From Gaiellales bacterium (lineage in GTDB: Bacteria; Actinomycetota; Thermoleophilia; RBG-16-64-13), in contig JAAYAL010000080.1 of the NCBI GenBank assembly GCA_012719395.1, forward strand, positions 1 to 36,561: a stretch of 36,561 nucleotides of DNA, written 5' to 3'. Position numbers and translations under genes: made by a program. The notes under the pieces are model-generated. The model was not told the DNA's origin. It did no database searches and saw nothing but the letters and a program-made list of their open reading frames with translations. Position 1 is the stretch's first letter; the number at the start of each line of letters is the position of its first letter. Shown here piece by piece: positions 16,143-25,380 of this stretch.

Positions 16143-16808
16143 CTAGAAACCGAGCAGACGGATGGCGTCGTCCGGCGGGCGCCGCCGGCTACGAAAGCTG
16201 TTCAGGACGGCTTCATCGTCTCGGTATCCCAGCGCGATCCCCACCGCCACGGCCACATCCTGCGGGATGCCCAGCACTTCGTGCACGAGGTCTGAGTACA
16301 GGACAAGGCTGTACGAGGGTATGGAGTCTATCCCCAGCTGCAGCGCGGCCAACATGATGCTCTGCGATAGGGCACCCAGGTCGTACAAGGCCCAGGGCAG
16401 CAGGCTGCGTTCGAAACCCAGGAAGACCACCACGGGAGCCCCATAGAAGCGGTAGTTGGGGAGAGAGAACTCGTGGAGGCCTTCAGGCGCGGCCAGGTCA
16501 AGACCCAGGAGGGCGGCACGTTCCGCCCGTAGCTCCGCCGTCCTCGCCGCCGCGGCAGGTGTCCACTCAGTCAGGGCCGAGATGTCCGGACAGGGTTGCT
16601 CTCCGATTTCGAATCGCTGCAGATACTGCCGGCGAAGGTGCTCCAGCGGCTCACCCGCGGCCGCGAACACCTCCCAGGACTGCGTGTTGGCCCAAGACGG
16701 CGTCTGGGTGGCCGCGGTCAGCACCTCCTCTACCAGCGTCTTGGGCAGCGGGTCCGAACGAAAGACCCGGACGGAGTGGCGGGCGGCCAGCGCTTCCATT
16801 ACGTTCAC
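16143..16808 (-). CDS. Nitroreductase-family flavoprotein
   Basis: The protein has 221 residues and an FMN-dependent nitroreductase fold: ALAARHSVRVFRSDPLP at the start (basic FMN phosphate contact ARHSVR), TPSWANTQSWEVFA as the second FMN contact, and IALGYRDDEAVLNSFRSRRR near the end. It should reduce nitro or quinone compounds with NAD(P)H in the cytosol; the substrate is unknown. The start is GTG 16808, with AGGAGG 4 bases upstream (MNVMEALAARHSV). ATG 16799 is the alternative. It lies 13 bases after the Nudix gene and is probably cotranscribed. Confidence 0.87.
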   Translation of the reverse strand: MNVMEALAARHSVRVFRSDPLPKTLVEEVLTAATQTPSWANTQSWEVFAAAGEPLEHLRRQYLQRFEIGEQPCPDISALTEWTPAAAARTAELRAERAALLGLDLAAPEGLHEFSLPNYRFYGAPVVVFLGFERSLLPWALYDLGALSQSIMLAALQLGIDSIPSYSLVLYSDLVHEVLGIPQDVAVAVGIALGYRDDEAVLNSFRSRRRPPDDAIRLLGF

Positions 16809-16821
16809 CTTTCCTCCTCTG

Positions 16822-17364
16822 CTAGGGGGCCCGGCCCGGCAACCGCGCCGTGGCACCGGCTGTCCGGGGTGCGGCGCACGGGTGCCCGGGCAAGCCGGGC
16901 CCCGACGCGGACAGCAGGCTCTCCAGCTCATCCAGCAGGGGCGCCTGGGCGGGGACGATCTTGAGCCTCGCCTGGTCCAGACTGAACCACCCGGCGCGGT
17001 CTACCTCTGGCACCGAGATGTATCGGCCGGAGCGGGGGGGCCACTGCAACTCGAACTCGTTGCTCTTCACCCGCGCGGGATCGAGATCCATCTGCACGGC
17101 CCACGCGTGCACCATCTTTCCGCTCGAGTAGCGCACGGGATGCAGCGGCAGGAAATCGCCGTGAACCCCCACACCAGTCTCCTCCCGGAATTCGCGCACG
17201 GCCGCCGCTTGGGGCTCCTCCCCCGGTTCCATCTCCCCTTTGGGCACCGACCAGGCCCCCGTGTCCCTCTTGGCCCACAAAGGGCCACCCGGATGGACCA
17301 GCATGACCTCCCAGGGCTGAGCTGACTGCCGATACAGGAGAATACCGGCGCTGTTCTTGGGCAC
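16822..17364 (-). CDS. Nudix hydrolase
   Basis: The protein has 180 residues. The Nudix box is complete at residues 43-65: Gly43, Glu49, then REFREETGV (57-65) with Arg57, Glu58, Glu61 and Glu62 as the metal-binding core. The flanks GILLYR, WAKRDTGAWSVPKGE and the motif FLPLHPVRYSSGK are typical of a widespread family of predicted house-cleaning phosphohydrolases. The substrate (nucleotide diphosphate derivative) cannot be fixed. The last 30 residues are Pro/Ala/Gly-rich and go beyond the normal end of the family, so the original stop may have been lost. The start is GTG 17364, with GGAG 9 bases before it. Confidence 0.87.
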   Translation of the reverse strand: MPKNSAGILLYRQSAQPWEVMLVHPGGPLWAKRDTGAWSVPKGEMEPGEEPQAAAVREFREETGVGVHGDFLPLHPVRYSSGKMVHAWAVQMDLDPARVKSNEFELQWPPRSGRYISVPEVDRAGWFSLDQARLKIVPAQAPLLDELESLLSASGPGLPGHPCAAPRTAGATARLPGRAP

Positions 17365-17504
17365 GTGTTCCGCTCCTTCGCCTCACGGGTAGGTTTTGGG
17401 TTGCAGTGACTCTAGCGCTTGGGTTCTCCCGCCGCCACTCCCGCCGGAACCCGGGTTCATGCGGCTGAGAGTACACTACACCGCAGCTTCGAGAGGGAGG
17501 ACAT

Positions 17505-18479
<975 letters not shown>

Positions 18480-18510
18480 GGTGCCCCCGGACAGAGACGA
18501 CACACGTGCC

Positions 18511-21306
18511 TCAGGCTATTCCCAAGGCGCGCTTCATGGGTTCGGTAATGGTTTGGGTGCGTTGTACCTGGAAGTAGCCGGCCCAGGGGTCATCCTGGAG
18601 ATGGGCCAGCCGGCGACGCAGGTTGCGCACGGTGTAGCTGTCGGGGCGGGCCCTCCCTCCCAGTTCGTCCCAGCGCAGCGGTACCGCCACGGTGGCGTGT
18701 GCCCGGGCCCGGGGAGAGAAGGGGGCAATGGCAGTGGCCCCGCGTGCATTGCGCAGGTAGTCCACGAAGGTCTTGCCCGCCCGCTTTGCCTTCGACACGT
18801 TGGAGGTGTAGCGTTCAGGCGCCGCCTTCACTATGGCGTCGGCCACGGCCTTTGCGAAACGTTTGACCCCTTCCCAATCCTCGCCCGGCATGAGGGGGAC
18901 CGCCACGTGGAGGCCCTTACCCCCGGTGGTCTTGACGAACGAGACCAATCCCAATCCCTGCAGTAGATCGCGCACGAGGTGAGCACCCTCCACCAGCCCA
19001 GCCCAACCGACGGCAGGATCAGGGTCCAGATCGAAGACCAGCAGATCGGGGCGCTCGATGTCTGGCCAGGTGGAGCCCCAGATGTGGATCTCCAGCACCC
19101 CCATCTGCGCCATGGCCATCAGGCCGGCCACTTCGCCCAGGGCAAGGTAGTCTCCCAGGCCTCCCGACTCCAGGATCTCCATCCGCTCAACCGGCCCCGG
19201 GAAATCCCGGCCGGGATGCTTGTGGAAGAAGCAGGCTCCCCCCCGGCCCTGCGGCTCCACGCCCCCCACCCCCTCCGGACAGCGCACCATGGCGACCGGA
19301 CGGTGCAGTATGTAGGGCAGCATATGATCCGCTACCGCTTGGTAGTACCGGACCAGATCCAGCTTCGTCAATCCATCCGCCGGCCAGAACACGCGCCCGG
19401 GGTTGGTGAGCCGCACGCCGAGGACCTCGGTCTCCCCCAGCGTGTGGCGCAACCGTCCCGCGGCTCCTCCCCCGGCCACTCCTCCGCCGGCGGCGAGGCC
19501 GGATGCCCGGCGCGCCGGCCGGACCCCCTTTCTTGGAGGGGAGGGCACCGCGGGTGCGGGCGGCAGTGGCACCTGAGATCGTGGTGGAGCCTGGGGTGGC
19601 GGTGAGGCCTCGCGTTCCTCGCTCACCTCGCCGGCCGACTTGTCCTCCCGCAGGCCTCTGAAGCTGGGGTGCCGGATCCCACCGTCCGCGGTCCACTCGG
19701 TGAAGGCCACCTCAGCCACCAACTCCGGCCGTACCCAGTGCGCTCCTTTGGGAGCCCGCTCCAAACCCAACTCGAATGGCGGCACAGCCACCTTCAGCGC
19801 CGCCAGCCTCCGGCTCAGCTCGCGCAGCATCCTCTCGTTGAACCCCGTGCCCACCCGGCTCACGTAACGAAGCTTCCCTTCCGGCCCGTGAGTACCCAAC
19901 AACAGCGCCCCGAAGCCCCGTCGCGCCCCCGACGGGTCCGTGAACCCGCCCACCACGAACTCCTCGTGGCGCACGCACTTCACCTTGAGCCAGTCACCTC
20001 CGCGGAAACCGGGCCGGTACGCACTGTCTGCCCTCTTGCTGACTATGCCCTCCAGCCCCAGCCGGCAGGCCTGCTTGAAGAAGGCGTCGCCCCTACCCAC
20101 CACGTGCTCCGTATAGCGGAGCCGGTTCGCAGCGGGAGCCGCCGTCAGCAGCTCTTGGAGCAGCGTCTTGCGCCCCTCCAAGCGCACACCGGTGAGATCC
20201 CAGCCGTTCAGGTGCACAAGATCGAATACATAGTAGAGGAGACGTCCGGTGCGGCCACCCGCCAGGTCGTCCTGTAGGGCCCGGAAGCTGGTGGTGCCAT
20301 CCGGCAGTTGCACCACCACCTCGCCGTCCAGCACGGCACTCTCCGCGGGAAGCGCAGCCACGCTCTCCGCGATGGGAAGGTAGCGGTCGGTCCAGTCCTT
20401 CTCGTTGCGAGAGTAGATCTCCACGCCACGGCCCGTCAGCCGCGCCAGAGCCCGATAACCGTCCAGCTTGATCTCGTGCAGCCAACCGTCGCCAGAAGGG
20501 ACCGTCTTCACCAGGGTGGCGAGTTGCGGCGGCACGAAGCGGGGCGGAGGAGCCGCGGCCCGGCGGGCGCCGAAGAGCCGCGATGGATCCACGGGGATAT
20601 CCGCAGGCTGGGGACCATCCACCCGCCCCTCCGGCGGCCGGTCACCGTGCCATACGTGGCCCTGCGCCTCACTCGCAATCTGCTCGAGGCTTCGCCCGCT
20701 GACCACGGATTCCGGCCGCCGGTCCAGCACGGCGCGACCCTCACCATCCACGGCTTGCTCGTCGCGGTGCTTGATCAGCAACCAGTTCTCTTTGGCCTCT
20801 TCCCCCGGACGAGAGCGCATCCGCGCCAACACCCAGCCACCCCGCAGCTTCCGACCGCGCAATTGGAACTTCAGGTCACCCTTGGCCAGTCCCTTGTGCG
20901 GGTCACCCACCGGTTCCCAGGTGCCCAGGTCCCAGAGAAGAACCGTGCCGGCGCCGTACTCCCCTTTGGGGATGGTTCCTTCGAATGAACCGTACTCCAA
21001 GGGATGGTCTTCTGTGCGCACGGCCAAGCGCCGATCACGTGGATCCAGCGACGGCCCTTTAGGCACAGCCCATGAGAGCAGAACGCCGTCCAGTTCCAGG
21101 CGGAAGTCGTAATGGAGACGAGTGGCGGCGTGTTTCTGGATGACGTAGAGACGTTGGCGCGGCTCCGAAGACGAGCTCTCCGCAGCCGCGCCGGCCTGCA
21201 CCTGAGCGACATCCTCGCGCGCAGGCCCGGCCGCGTGCTCTCCCCCGGCCGGCTCGGGAGTCCTGGCAAAGTCCCTTCTGGCCCGATAATCATCGAGCGG
21301 TGCCAC
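18511..21306 (-). CDS. ligD: ATP-dependent DNA ligase D (phosphoesterase-ligase-polymerase)
   Basis: The protein has 931 residues and performs end processing, gap filling and sealing in Ku-dependent non-homologous end joining. Order: 3'-phosphoesterase (about 50-190; His59, His65-Tyr-Asp67, His101 in EDHPLEY), ligase (about 260-555; nucleotidyl Lys280 in EIKLDGYR, DGEVVV, SKRADSAYRPG), then a 70-residue Pro/Ala/Gly linker, then the primase-type polymerase (about 635-931; metal site FDLDPDP, TTGGKGLHV, DYLRNARGATAIAP). This PE-Lig-Pol order is that of Pseudomonas LigD, not the Pol-PE-Lig order of mycobacteria. The start is GTG 21306, 3 bases after the ku stop, with GAGG 9 bases before it in the ku tail, so translation is coupled. 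Confidence 0.94.
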   Translation of the reverse strand: MAPLDDYRARRDFARTPEPAGGEHAAGPAREDVAQVQAGAAAESSSSEPRQRLYVIQKHAATRLHYDFRLELDGVLLSWAVPKGPSLDPRDRRLAVRTEDHPLEYGSFEGTIPKGEYGAGTVLLWDLGTWEPVGDPHKGLAKGDLKFQLRGRKLRGGWVLARMRSRPGEEAKENWLLIKHRDEQAVDGEGRAVLDRRPESVVSGRSLEQIASEAQGHVWHGDRPPEGRVDGPQPADIPVDPSRLFGARRAAAPPPRFVPPQLATLVKTVPSGDGWLHEIKLDGYRALARLTGRGVEIYSRNEKDWTDRYLPIAESVAALPAESAVLDGEVVVQLPDGTTSFRALQDDLAGGRTGRLLYYVFDLVHLNGWDLTGVRLEGRKTLLQELLTAAPAANRLRYTEHVVGRGDAFFKQACRLGLEGIVSKRADSAYRPGFRGGDWLKVKCVRHEEFVVGGFTDPSGARRGFGALLLGTHGPEGKLRYVSRVGTGFNERMLRELSRRLAALKVAVPPFELGLERAPKGAHWVRPELVAEVAFTEWTADGGIRHPSFRGLREDKSAGEVSEEREASPPPQAPPRSQVPLPPAPAVPSPPRKGVRPARRASGLAAGGGVAGGGAAGRLRHTLGETEVLGVRLTNPGRVFWPADGLTKLDLVRYYQAVADHMLPYILHRPVAMVRCPEGVGGVEPQGRGGACFFHKHPGRDFPGPVERMEILESGGLGDYLALGEVAGLMAMAQMGVLEIHIWGSTWPDIERPDLLVFDLDPDPAVGWAGLVEGAHLVRDLLQGLGLVSFVKTTGGKGLHVAVPLMPGEDWEGVKRFAKAVADAIVKAAPERYTSNVSKAKRAGKTFVDYLRNARGATAIAPFSPRARAHATVAVPLRWDELGGRARPDSYTVRNLRRRLAHLQDDPWAGYFQVQRTQTITEPMKRALGIA

Positions 21307-21309
21307 GCC

Positions 21310-22191
21310 CTACGCCTCTTTCGCGGCGCGCCTCTTCCGCTTCGCCGCGCCACCGCCGAGGGATGCCGCCTCCCCGCCGACCCGTGGCGCCTGCCGCTTC
21401 CGCTCTTCCACGCTCCTCTTGAGCAGCGCCATGATGTCCACCACCTGGCCACCCTCCGCTTCCTCGCGTGCCGGCGCCGATGCGCTTTCCGTCAACTCGC
21501 CCCGGCTCACCTTGTCTTCTATCAGGCGCAACAGGTCCTCGCGGTAGGTATCACGGTACTGAGTGGGATCCCATTCGGTGACCATGGCATTCACCAACCG
21601 CTCCGCCATCTGCACTTCCTGCGGGCTGATGCCCAGTCGCTCCAGGTGCAGCTCCGGTAGGTCAAACTCCTCCGGGCTGCGCAACTCGTAGCTCCAGCGG
21701 AGCAGGTCCACCACCAACATGGGCCCGTCCGCCTTGAGGGCGCAGACGTGCTGGCGGCTGCGGATGACGACCTTTCCTATACCCACCCTGTCGCTGCACG
21801 TCAGCACCTCGCGCAGCAGCGCATAGGCTTTGCGGCCCGTCTTCAGCGGCTCCACGTAGTACGGCTTCTCGTAGTAGACGGGATCGATGGAGCGGGCGTC
21901 GACAAAGTGCATGAGATCAATGGATTGGGTGGCCTCCACGTTGGCCGCCTCGAAGTCTTGGGGCGTGACCACCACGAACCGGTCCTTCTCGTACTCGTAG
22001 CCCTTGACGGTGTCCTCATAAGCAACTTCGTTCTGCTCGATATCAAAACGACGCTCACGCACCGGCTGCAGGTGGGCACGGTCCAGGGTCCGGAACACGA
22101 GATCACTCCCTGCCGACTGTGCCGGATACAGCGAGACGGGGATGGTCACCAATCCAAAGCTGATGGCCCCCTTCCAGAGCGGACGAGGCAT
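21310..22191 (-). CDS. ku: Ku DNA end-binding protein
   Basis: The protein has 293 residues and forms the homodimeric ring that binds double-strand DNA ends and recruits LigD. It begins with the family hallmark MPRPLWKGAISFGLVTIPVSLYPA truncated here to MPRPLWKGAISFGLVTIPVS. It continues with YEYEKDRFVVVT and the bridge region (IDPVYYEKPYYVEP), and ends in a Lys/Arg-rich tail (AAKRKRRAAKEA) that in other bacterial Ku proteins aids DNA binding. GGGAGG lies 5 bases before the ATG. It is the first gene of the ku-ligD operon and divergent from the PPC-domain gene across a 205-base gap in which I see no clear promoter. Confidence 0.94.
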   Translation of the reverse strand: MPRPLWKGAISFGLVTIPVSLYPAQSAGSDLVFRTLDRAHLQPVRERRFDIEQNEVAYEDTVKGYEYEKDRFVVVTPQDFEAANVEATQSIDLMHFVDARSIDPVYYEKPYYVEPLKTGRKAYALLREVLTCSDRVGIGKVVIRSRQHVCALKADGPMLVVDLLRWSYELRSPEEFDLPELHLERLGISPQEVQMAERLVNAMVTEWDPTQYRDTYREDLLRLIEDKVSRGELTESASAPAREEAEGGQVVDIMALLKRSVEERKRQAPRVGGEAASLGGGAAKRKRRAAKEA

Positions 22192-22396
22192 GACTACCTC
22201 CCATCGCCACCAAACGAGACAACCTCAGCATGGGCGCACAGCCCTTCCCTTGCCATGAGAGCAGGGATGAGGCAGCCCTCTTTACCCGCCGGGGGCAAAC
22301 CGGAATCACCCGCCCCTTCTTCAGAGTACCCCAACCGGCCTCCACCACGACCGTCGCCGGCTGGTACCCTTTTTGTAAGAGAGGTAAGGAGGAGCA

Positions 22397-22888
22397 GTGA
22401 ACTACAGCGAGGGTCGGATAGGGCGTGTCTTCGTGCTGCGGCTGCAGGACGGCGAGGTGCTGAATGACACACTCGAGGCGTTCGCCGCCCACAAGGGAGT
22501 GCTGCGAGGGTTGGCCTTCTTCGTGGGCGGCAGCGCTGATGGCAGCAAGATGGTCGTGGGGCCGGACGCCTCCCGACCTGACGAGATCGTGCCGCTGCTC
22601 CATGCTCTCACCGGAGCGCGGGAGGTACTGGCCGTCGGCACCATCTTCCCCAACGAAGCAGGGCGTCCCGTGGCCCACGTGCATGCCGCCGCCGGGCGGG
22701 AAGGTGGAGCCACCGTAGGCTGCACTCGGGCCGGTCTCACCACTTGGTTGGTGGGTGAGGTGGTGGTGCTGGAGCTCGTGGGAGACGAAAGCCGGAGAAC
22801 GATTGACCCCGCTACCGGATTTGAGCTGCTTCAGACCGGAGCCGACGAGGTGACCGACAGTGGTGCCCGTGCGGCAACAGGGACGTGA
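22397..22888 (+). CDS. PPC/DUF296-domain protein
   Basis: The protein has 163 residues and is almost entirely one PPC (plant and prokaryote conserved, DUF296) domain: MNYSEGRIGRVFVLRLQDGE, then GLAFFVGGSADGSKMVVG, then GRPVAHVHAAAGREGG with His94 and His96 as the probable metal site. Members form trimers; plant versions bind AT-rich DNA together with AT-hooks, but single-domain bacterial proteins have no established function. The start is GTG 22397, with GGAGGAG directly upstream. Its stop overlaps the start of the following small gene, which suggests a functional pair. Confidence 0.85.
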   Translation: MNYSEGRIGRVFVLRLQDGEVLNDTLEAFAAHKGVLRGLAFFVGGSADGSKMVVGPDASRPDEIVPLLHALTGAREVLAVGTIFPNEAGRPVAHVHAAAGREGGATVGCTRAGLTTWLVGEVVVLELVGDESRRTIDPATGFELLQTGADEVTDSGARAATGT

Positions 22889-23103
22889 TCACCGGCTACT
22901 GGGCCACACGCGCCTTCCGCGTGGGCGACAGGCTCATCTTTCGGCATGGAGGCCGGCGAAGGGCTTGCCGGGTGCTCTCCCCGCCGTGGATGGACAACAC
23001 GGGACGGGTGGTGGAAATCCTTGTCCTGGAAGAGGACAGGGTGGTCCGCTGCCATGACACCGATCTGGAACTGCCCAACGAGCCCGTGGAGCCGGACTGG
23101 TAG
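22885..23103 (+). CDS. Small protein of unknown function, coupled to the PPC-domain gene
   Basis: The protein has 72 residues, GTG start inside the PPC gene stop (GTGA overlap). No family is recognised. The sequence is rich in Arg, Val and Asp and reads like a small beta-barrel: GDRLIFRHGGRRRACRVL, a loop with PPWMDNTGR, then VVEILVLEEDRVVRCHD. This resembles KOW/SH3-like folds in general shape only. It has no membrane segment. Strong third-position GC and the 4-base coupling support it as a real gene; the lack of a strong ribosome site fits reinitiation from the upstream gene. Confidence 0.5.
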   Translation: MITGYWATRAFRVGDRLIFRHGGRRRACRVLSPPWMDNTGRVVEILVLEEDRVVRCHDTDLELPNEPVEPDW

Positions 23104-23130
23104 ACGAGCAGGTGGTGCATCCCTGGTGTG

Positions 23131-23586
23131 CTAGTGGGGACGCTGGGATCCGCGCGATCGCCTTTCGGGACGAGGGACAACCTCAAAGCCCTGCTGCTCG
23201 AAGTGGCGATCAATGGTGAATGCGGTCTTCACTCCCAAACGGCGCATGCACACGAAGCTGGTGCAGTCAACCAGGCTGAGATCGCGCCGGCAGGCCACGC
23301 GCAGTGCCGATTGTGCCTCTCGATGCAAGGACTCGTCGACCCACACCGTGCTCACCCAGGGGAGCACGTGGTCATGCAGGGCGGCCACGGCGGCCACGCC
23401 CAAGCGCCGCCCCAGCAGCGCGTGCATCTCCACCAAGACGTAGTTGGTCACCAGCAGAGGCGCCTGCGAGTGGAGCACCTCTCCCCACGCCTCCGCAGTC
23501 ACCCCGTGCCAATGGTCATCCCGGTCAAAGACCGCATACAGCGCAGATGTGTCCAGCATCAGCGGGCCGGGCCCGACCTCTTTCAC
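23131..23586 (-). CDS. PIN-domain toxin (VapC-like ribonuclease)
   Basis: The protein has 151 residues. It is a PIN-domain endoribonuclease, probably the toxin of a type II pair. The acidic cluster is complete: Asp12 (LMLDTSALYA), Glu53 (YVLVEMHALL), Asp107 (LSLVDCTSF) and Asp126 (AFTIDRHF). DHWH near residue 24 is common in this subgroup. Family members cleave tRNA or rRNA; the target here is unknown. Its GTG start overlaps the antitoxin stop (GTGA). The C-terminal 15 residues are basic and low-complexity. Confidence 0.87.
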   Translation of the reverse strand: MKEVGPGPLMLDTSALYAVFDRDDHWHGVTAEAWGEVLHSQAPLLVTNYVLVEMHALLGRRLGVAAVAALHDHVLPWVSTVWVDESLHREAQSALRVACRRDLSLVDCTSFVCMRRLGVKTAFTIDRHFEQQGFEVVPRPERRSRGSQRPH

Positions 23587-23861
23587 CCGTCTCCCTCATC
23601 CACGCAAAGGTCCGGCCGGAAGCCATCCTCCAGGTAGTCATCATGGCGTGCGGCCACATCGCTACGTCCAGACGCCGCCCACCCCACCACCTGCAGTGCA
23701 TCCAGTCTTGAAAGCCCGACTGCGGGAACAACCCCCCGGGCGTCCAGAAAGCGATCCACTGATTGCCGGACAAGCTCAGCCACGGACTGGTCCGTCTCCC
23801 GCGAGAGGCACTGCAGCCTCTCTGCCTGATCGGCGCGCAACTGTATTTGGGTTCTGATCAT
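23583..23861 (-). CDS. Ribbon-helix-helix antitoxin of the PIN toxin
   Basis: The protein has 92 residues. Residues 1-41 form a CopG/Arc-type ribbon-helix-helix: strand IRTQIQL, helices DQAERLQCLSRET and SVAELVRQSVDRFLDA. It should bind its own promoter and, through the C-terminal half (YLEDGF and acidic end), neutralise the toxin. It is placed first and overlaps the toxin start, as usual for such pairs. The ATG at 23861 has no ribosome binding site but sits 6 bases after an extended -10 element, so the mRNA may be leaderless. Confidence 0.83.
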   Translation of the reverse strand: MIRTQIQLRADQAERLQCLSRETDQSVAELVRQSVDRFLDARGVVPAVGLSRLDALQVVGWAASGRSDVAARHDDYLEDGFRPDLCVDEGDG

Positions 23862-23867
23862 GAACCC

Positions 23868-23876
23868 ATTATGCCA
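23868..23876 (-). promoter_or_regulatory. Extended -10 promoter of the toxin-antitoxin pair
   Basis: On the minus strand TGGCATAAT matches the extended -10 consensus TGnTATAAT at all but one position, and ends 6 bases before the antitoxin ATG. No -35 is apparent, which is usual for extended -10 promoters. The spacing implies initiation at or next to the start codon. Confidence 0.5.
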
Positions 23877-24021
23877 TCTTGTTATCGTTTGCGCCTACAT
23901 GATGCGTATATGCGAGGCGCTGCGCGGCGTGGGGAAGTCCGTCCCGCGGCATCCCTGTCCAAAGCGACACAGGTGTGTTTCCATTGCACGCCATGGATCC
24001 AGACGCGGCAACAACTCTCGC

Positions 24022-25380
24022 GTGACCGCCCCTGAACCCCAGGGCACTGGCTCCGAAGCCGAGGTGGTGACCCCCGGAACGGGCCCGGAGTCAGCCTGCC
24101 CCGCGGCCGGCATGCTGCCCGGCGGAAGGGTCACACCCTTTGCCTGGATCGTGCTGGCCACCGCCTTCCTCATGCTGTTCGGGGCTCTGGGGCTGGCCCG
24201 CTTTGGGTACGGGATGGTTCTGCCGGCCATGCAGGAGGACTTGGGCCTCACCAACACCCAGACCGGCGGGCTGGCCACGGCGAACCTGCTGGCCTACATG
24301 GGCATTTCGGTGGTGGGAGGCGCATTGGCATCGCGCTTCGGGTCACGGGTGGTGGTGATCCTCGGCCTACTGGCCGCCGCGCTGGGGATGGCCATGACCG
24401 GCTTGGCCGGAGGCTTGACCGGGCTCATCGTGTGGCGGGCGGTGACGGGAGCGGCCAGCAGCTGCATCAGCGTCCCCACCATAGGCCTCATGCCCCGCTG
24501 GTTCCCCGAGCGCAGCGGGTTTGCCATGGGGATGGCCACGGGGGGGCAATCCCTGGGGCTGGTGGTGGCCGGCCTCTCCCTGCCCCGCCTCATTGACGCT
24601 TTGGGCAACCAGGGATGGCGGGCATGCTGGTATCTCTTTGCCGCCATCGCGCTGGTGCTGGCGGTCGTAGCCTACCTGTTCCTGCACAATCGCCCCGGGG
24701 ATCGCCGCTTGCGCCCACCCGTCACACCCGCGTCACCCACGCCCTCCACCAGGCTGGGCTACTCCCGCGTCTACCGCTCGGGGCGGATCTGGCACCTGGG
24801 CCTTGTCTACACCGCCTTCGGCTTCTCCTACATTGTCTACATGACGTTCTTCACCAAACGGCTCATCGCCGACCTCGGCTACACCGCCGATGCCGCCGGC
24901 GACCTTTTCATGCTCATGGGATGGTGCAGCCTGCTGTCGGGGGTGATCTGGGGATCGATCTCCGACCGCGTGGGCCGGAAATGGACACTGGCGGTGGTGT
25001 ATCTGGCCCACAGCATCGCCTTTGCCGTGTTCGCAGCGTGGCCGGCCCACACCGGCATCATCCTCTCCACCCTCCTCTTCGGCCTCACCGCCTGGAGCGT
25101 GCCCGTAATCATGGGCGCCTCCTGCAACGACATCCTGGGGACGCGACTGACGGCGGCGGGCCTCGGCTTTGTCACGCTCTTCTTCGGGTTGGGCCAGGCG
25201 ATGGGACCCAGCATAGCCGGGGCTCTGGCCGACGCCGAAGGCGGTTTCCGCTCCGCCTTCCTCACCGCCGCCGGGGTGGCACTGCTGGGCGCACTGGGCG
25301 CGGCATCCTTGAGACCCGCGGCCGGCCGCGGTACGAGCCGCCGGCACACGCCGGGTGACCTACCGGACGGTGAGCGGTGA
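24022..25380 (+). CDS. Major facilitator superfamily transporter
   Basis: The protein has up to 452 residues and about 12 membrane helices in two halves joined by a Pro-rich cytoplasmic loop (RPPVTPASPTPSTRLG). The MFS loop between helices 2 and 3 reads GGALASRFGSRVVVILG, and its repeat in the second half is GSISDRVGRKWTLAVV. The first helix includes GALGLARFGYGMVLPAMQED, a pattern seen in YbfB/YjiJ-like MFS carriers. The substrate is unknown. Start choice is uncertain: third-position GC becomes coding-like from about the GTG at 24022, but no ribosome site is visible; ATG 24112 (422 residues) would leave the usual short N-terminus. The frame is open to 23860, but that part has poor codon character. 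The 3' end overlaps the convergent helicase gene by 21 bases. Confidence 0.85.
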   Translation: MTAPEPQGTGSEAEVVTPGTGPESACPAAGMLPGGRVTPFAWIVLATAFLMLFGALGLARFGYGMVLPAMQEDLGLTNTQTGGLATANLLAYMGISVVGGALASRFGSRVVVILGLLAAALGMAMTGLAGGLTGLIVWRAVTGAASSCISVPTIGLMPRWFPERSGFAMGMATGGQSLGLVVAGLSLPRLIDALGNQGWRACWYLFAAIALVLAVVAYLFLHNRPGDRRLRPPVTPASPTPSTRLGYSRVYRSGRIWHLGLVYTAFGFSYIVYMTFFTKRLIADLGYTADAAGDLFMLMGWCSLLSGVIWGSISDRVGRKWTLAVVYLAHSIAFAVFAAWPAHTGIILSTLLFGLTAWSVPVIMGASCNDILGTRLTAAGLGFVTLFFGLGQAMGPSIAGALADAEGGFRSAFLTAAGVALLGALGAASLRPAAGRGTSRRHTPGDLPDGER

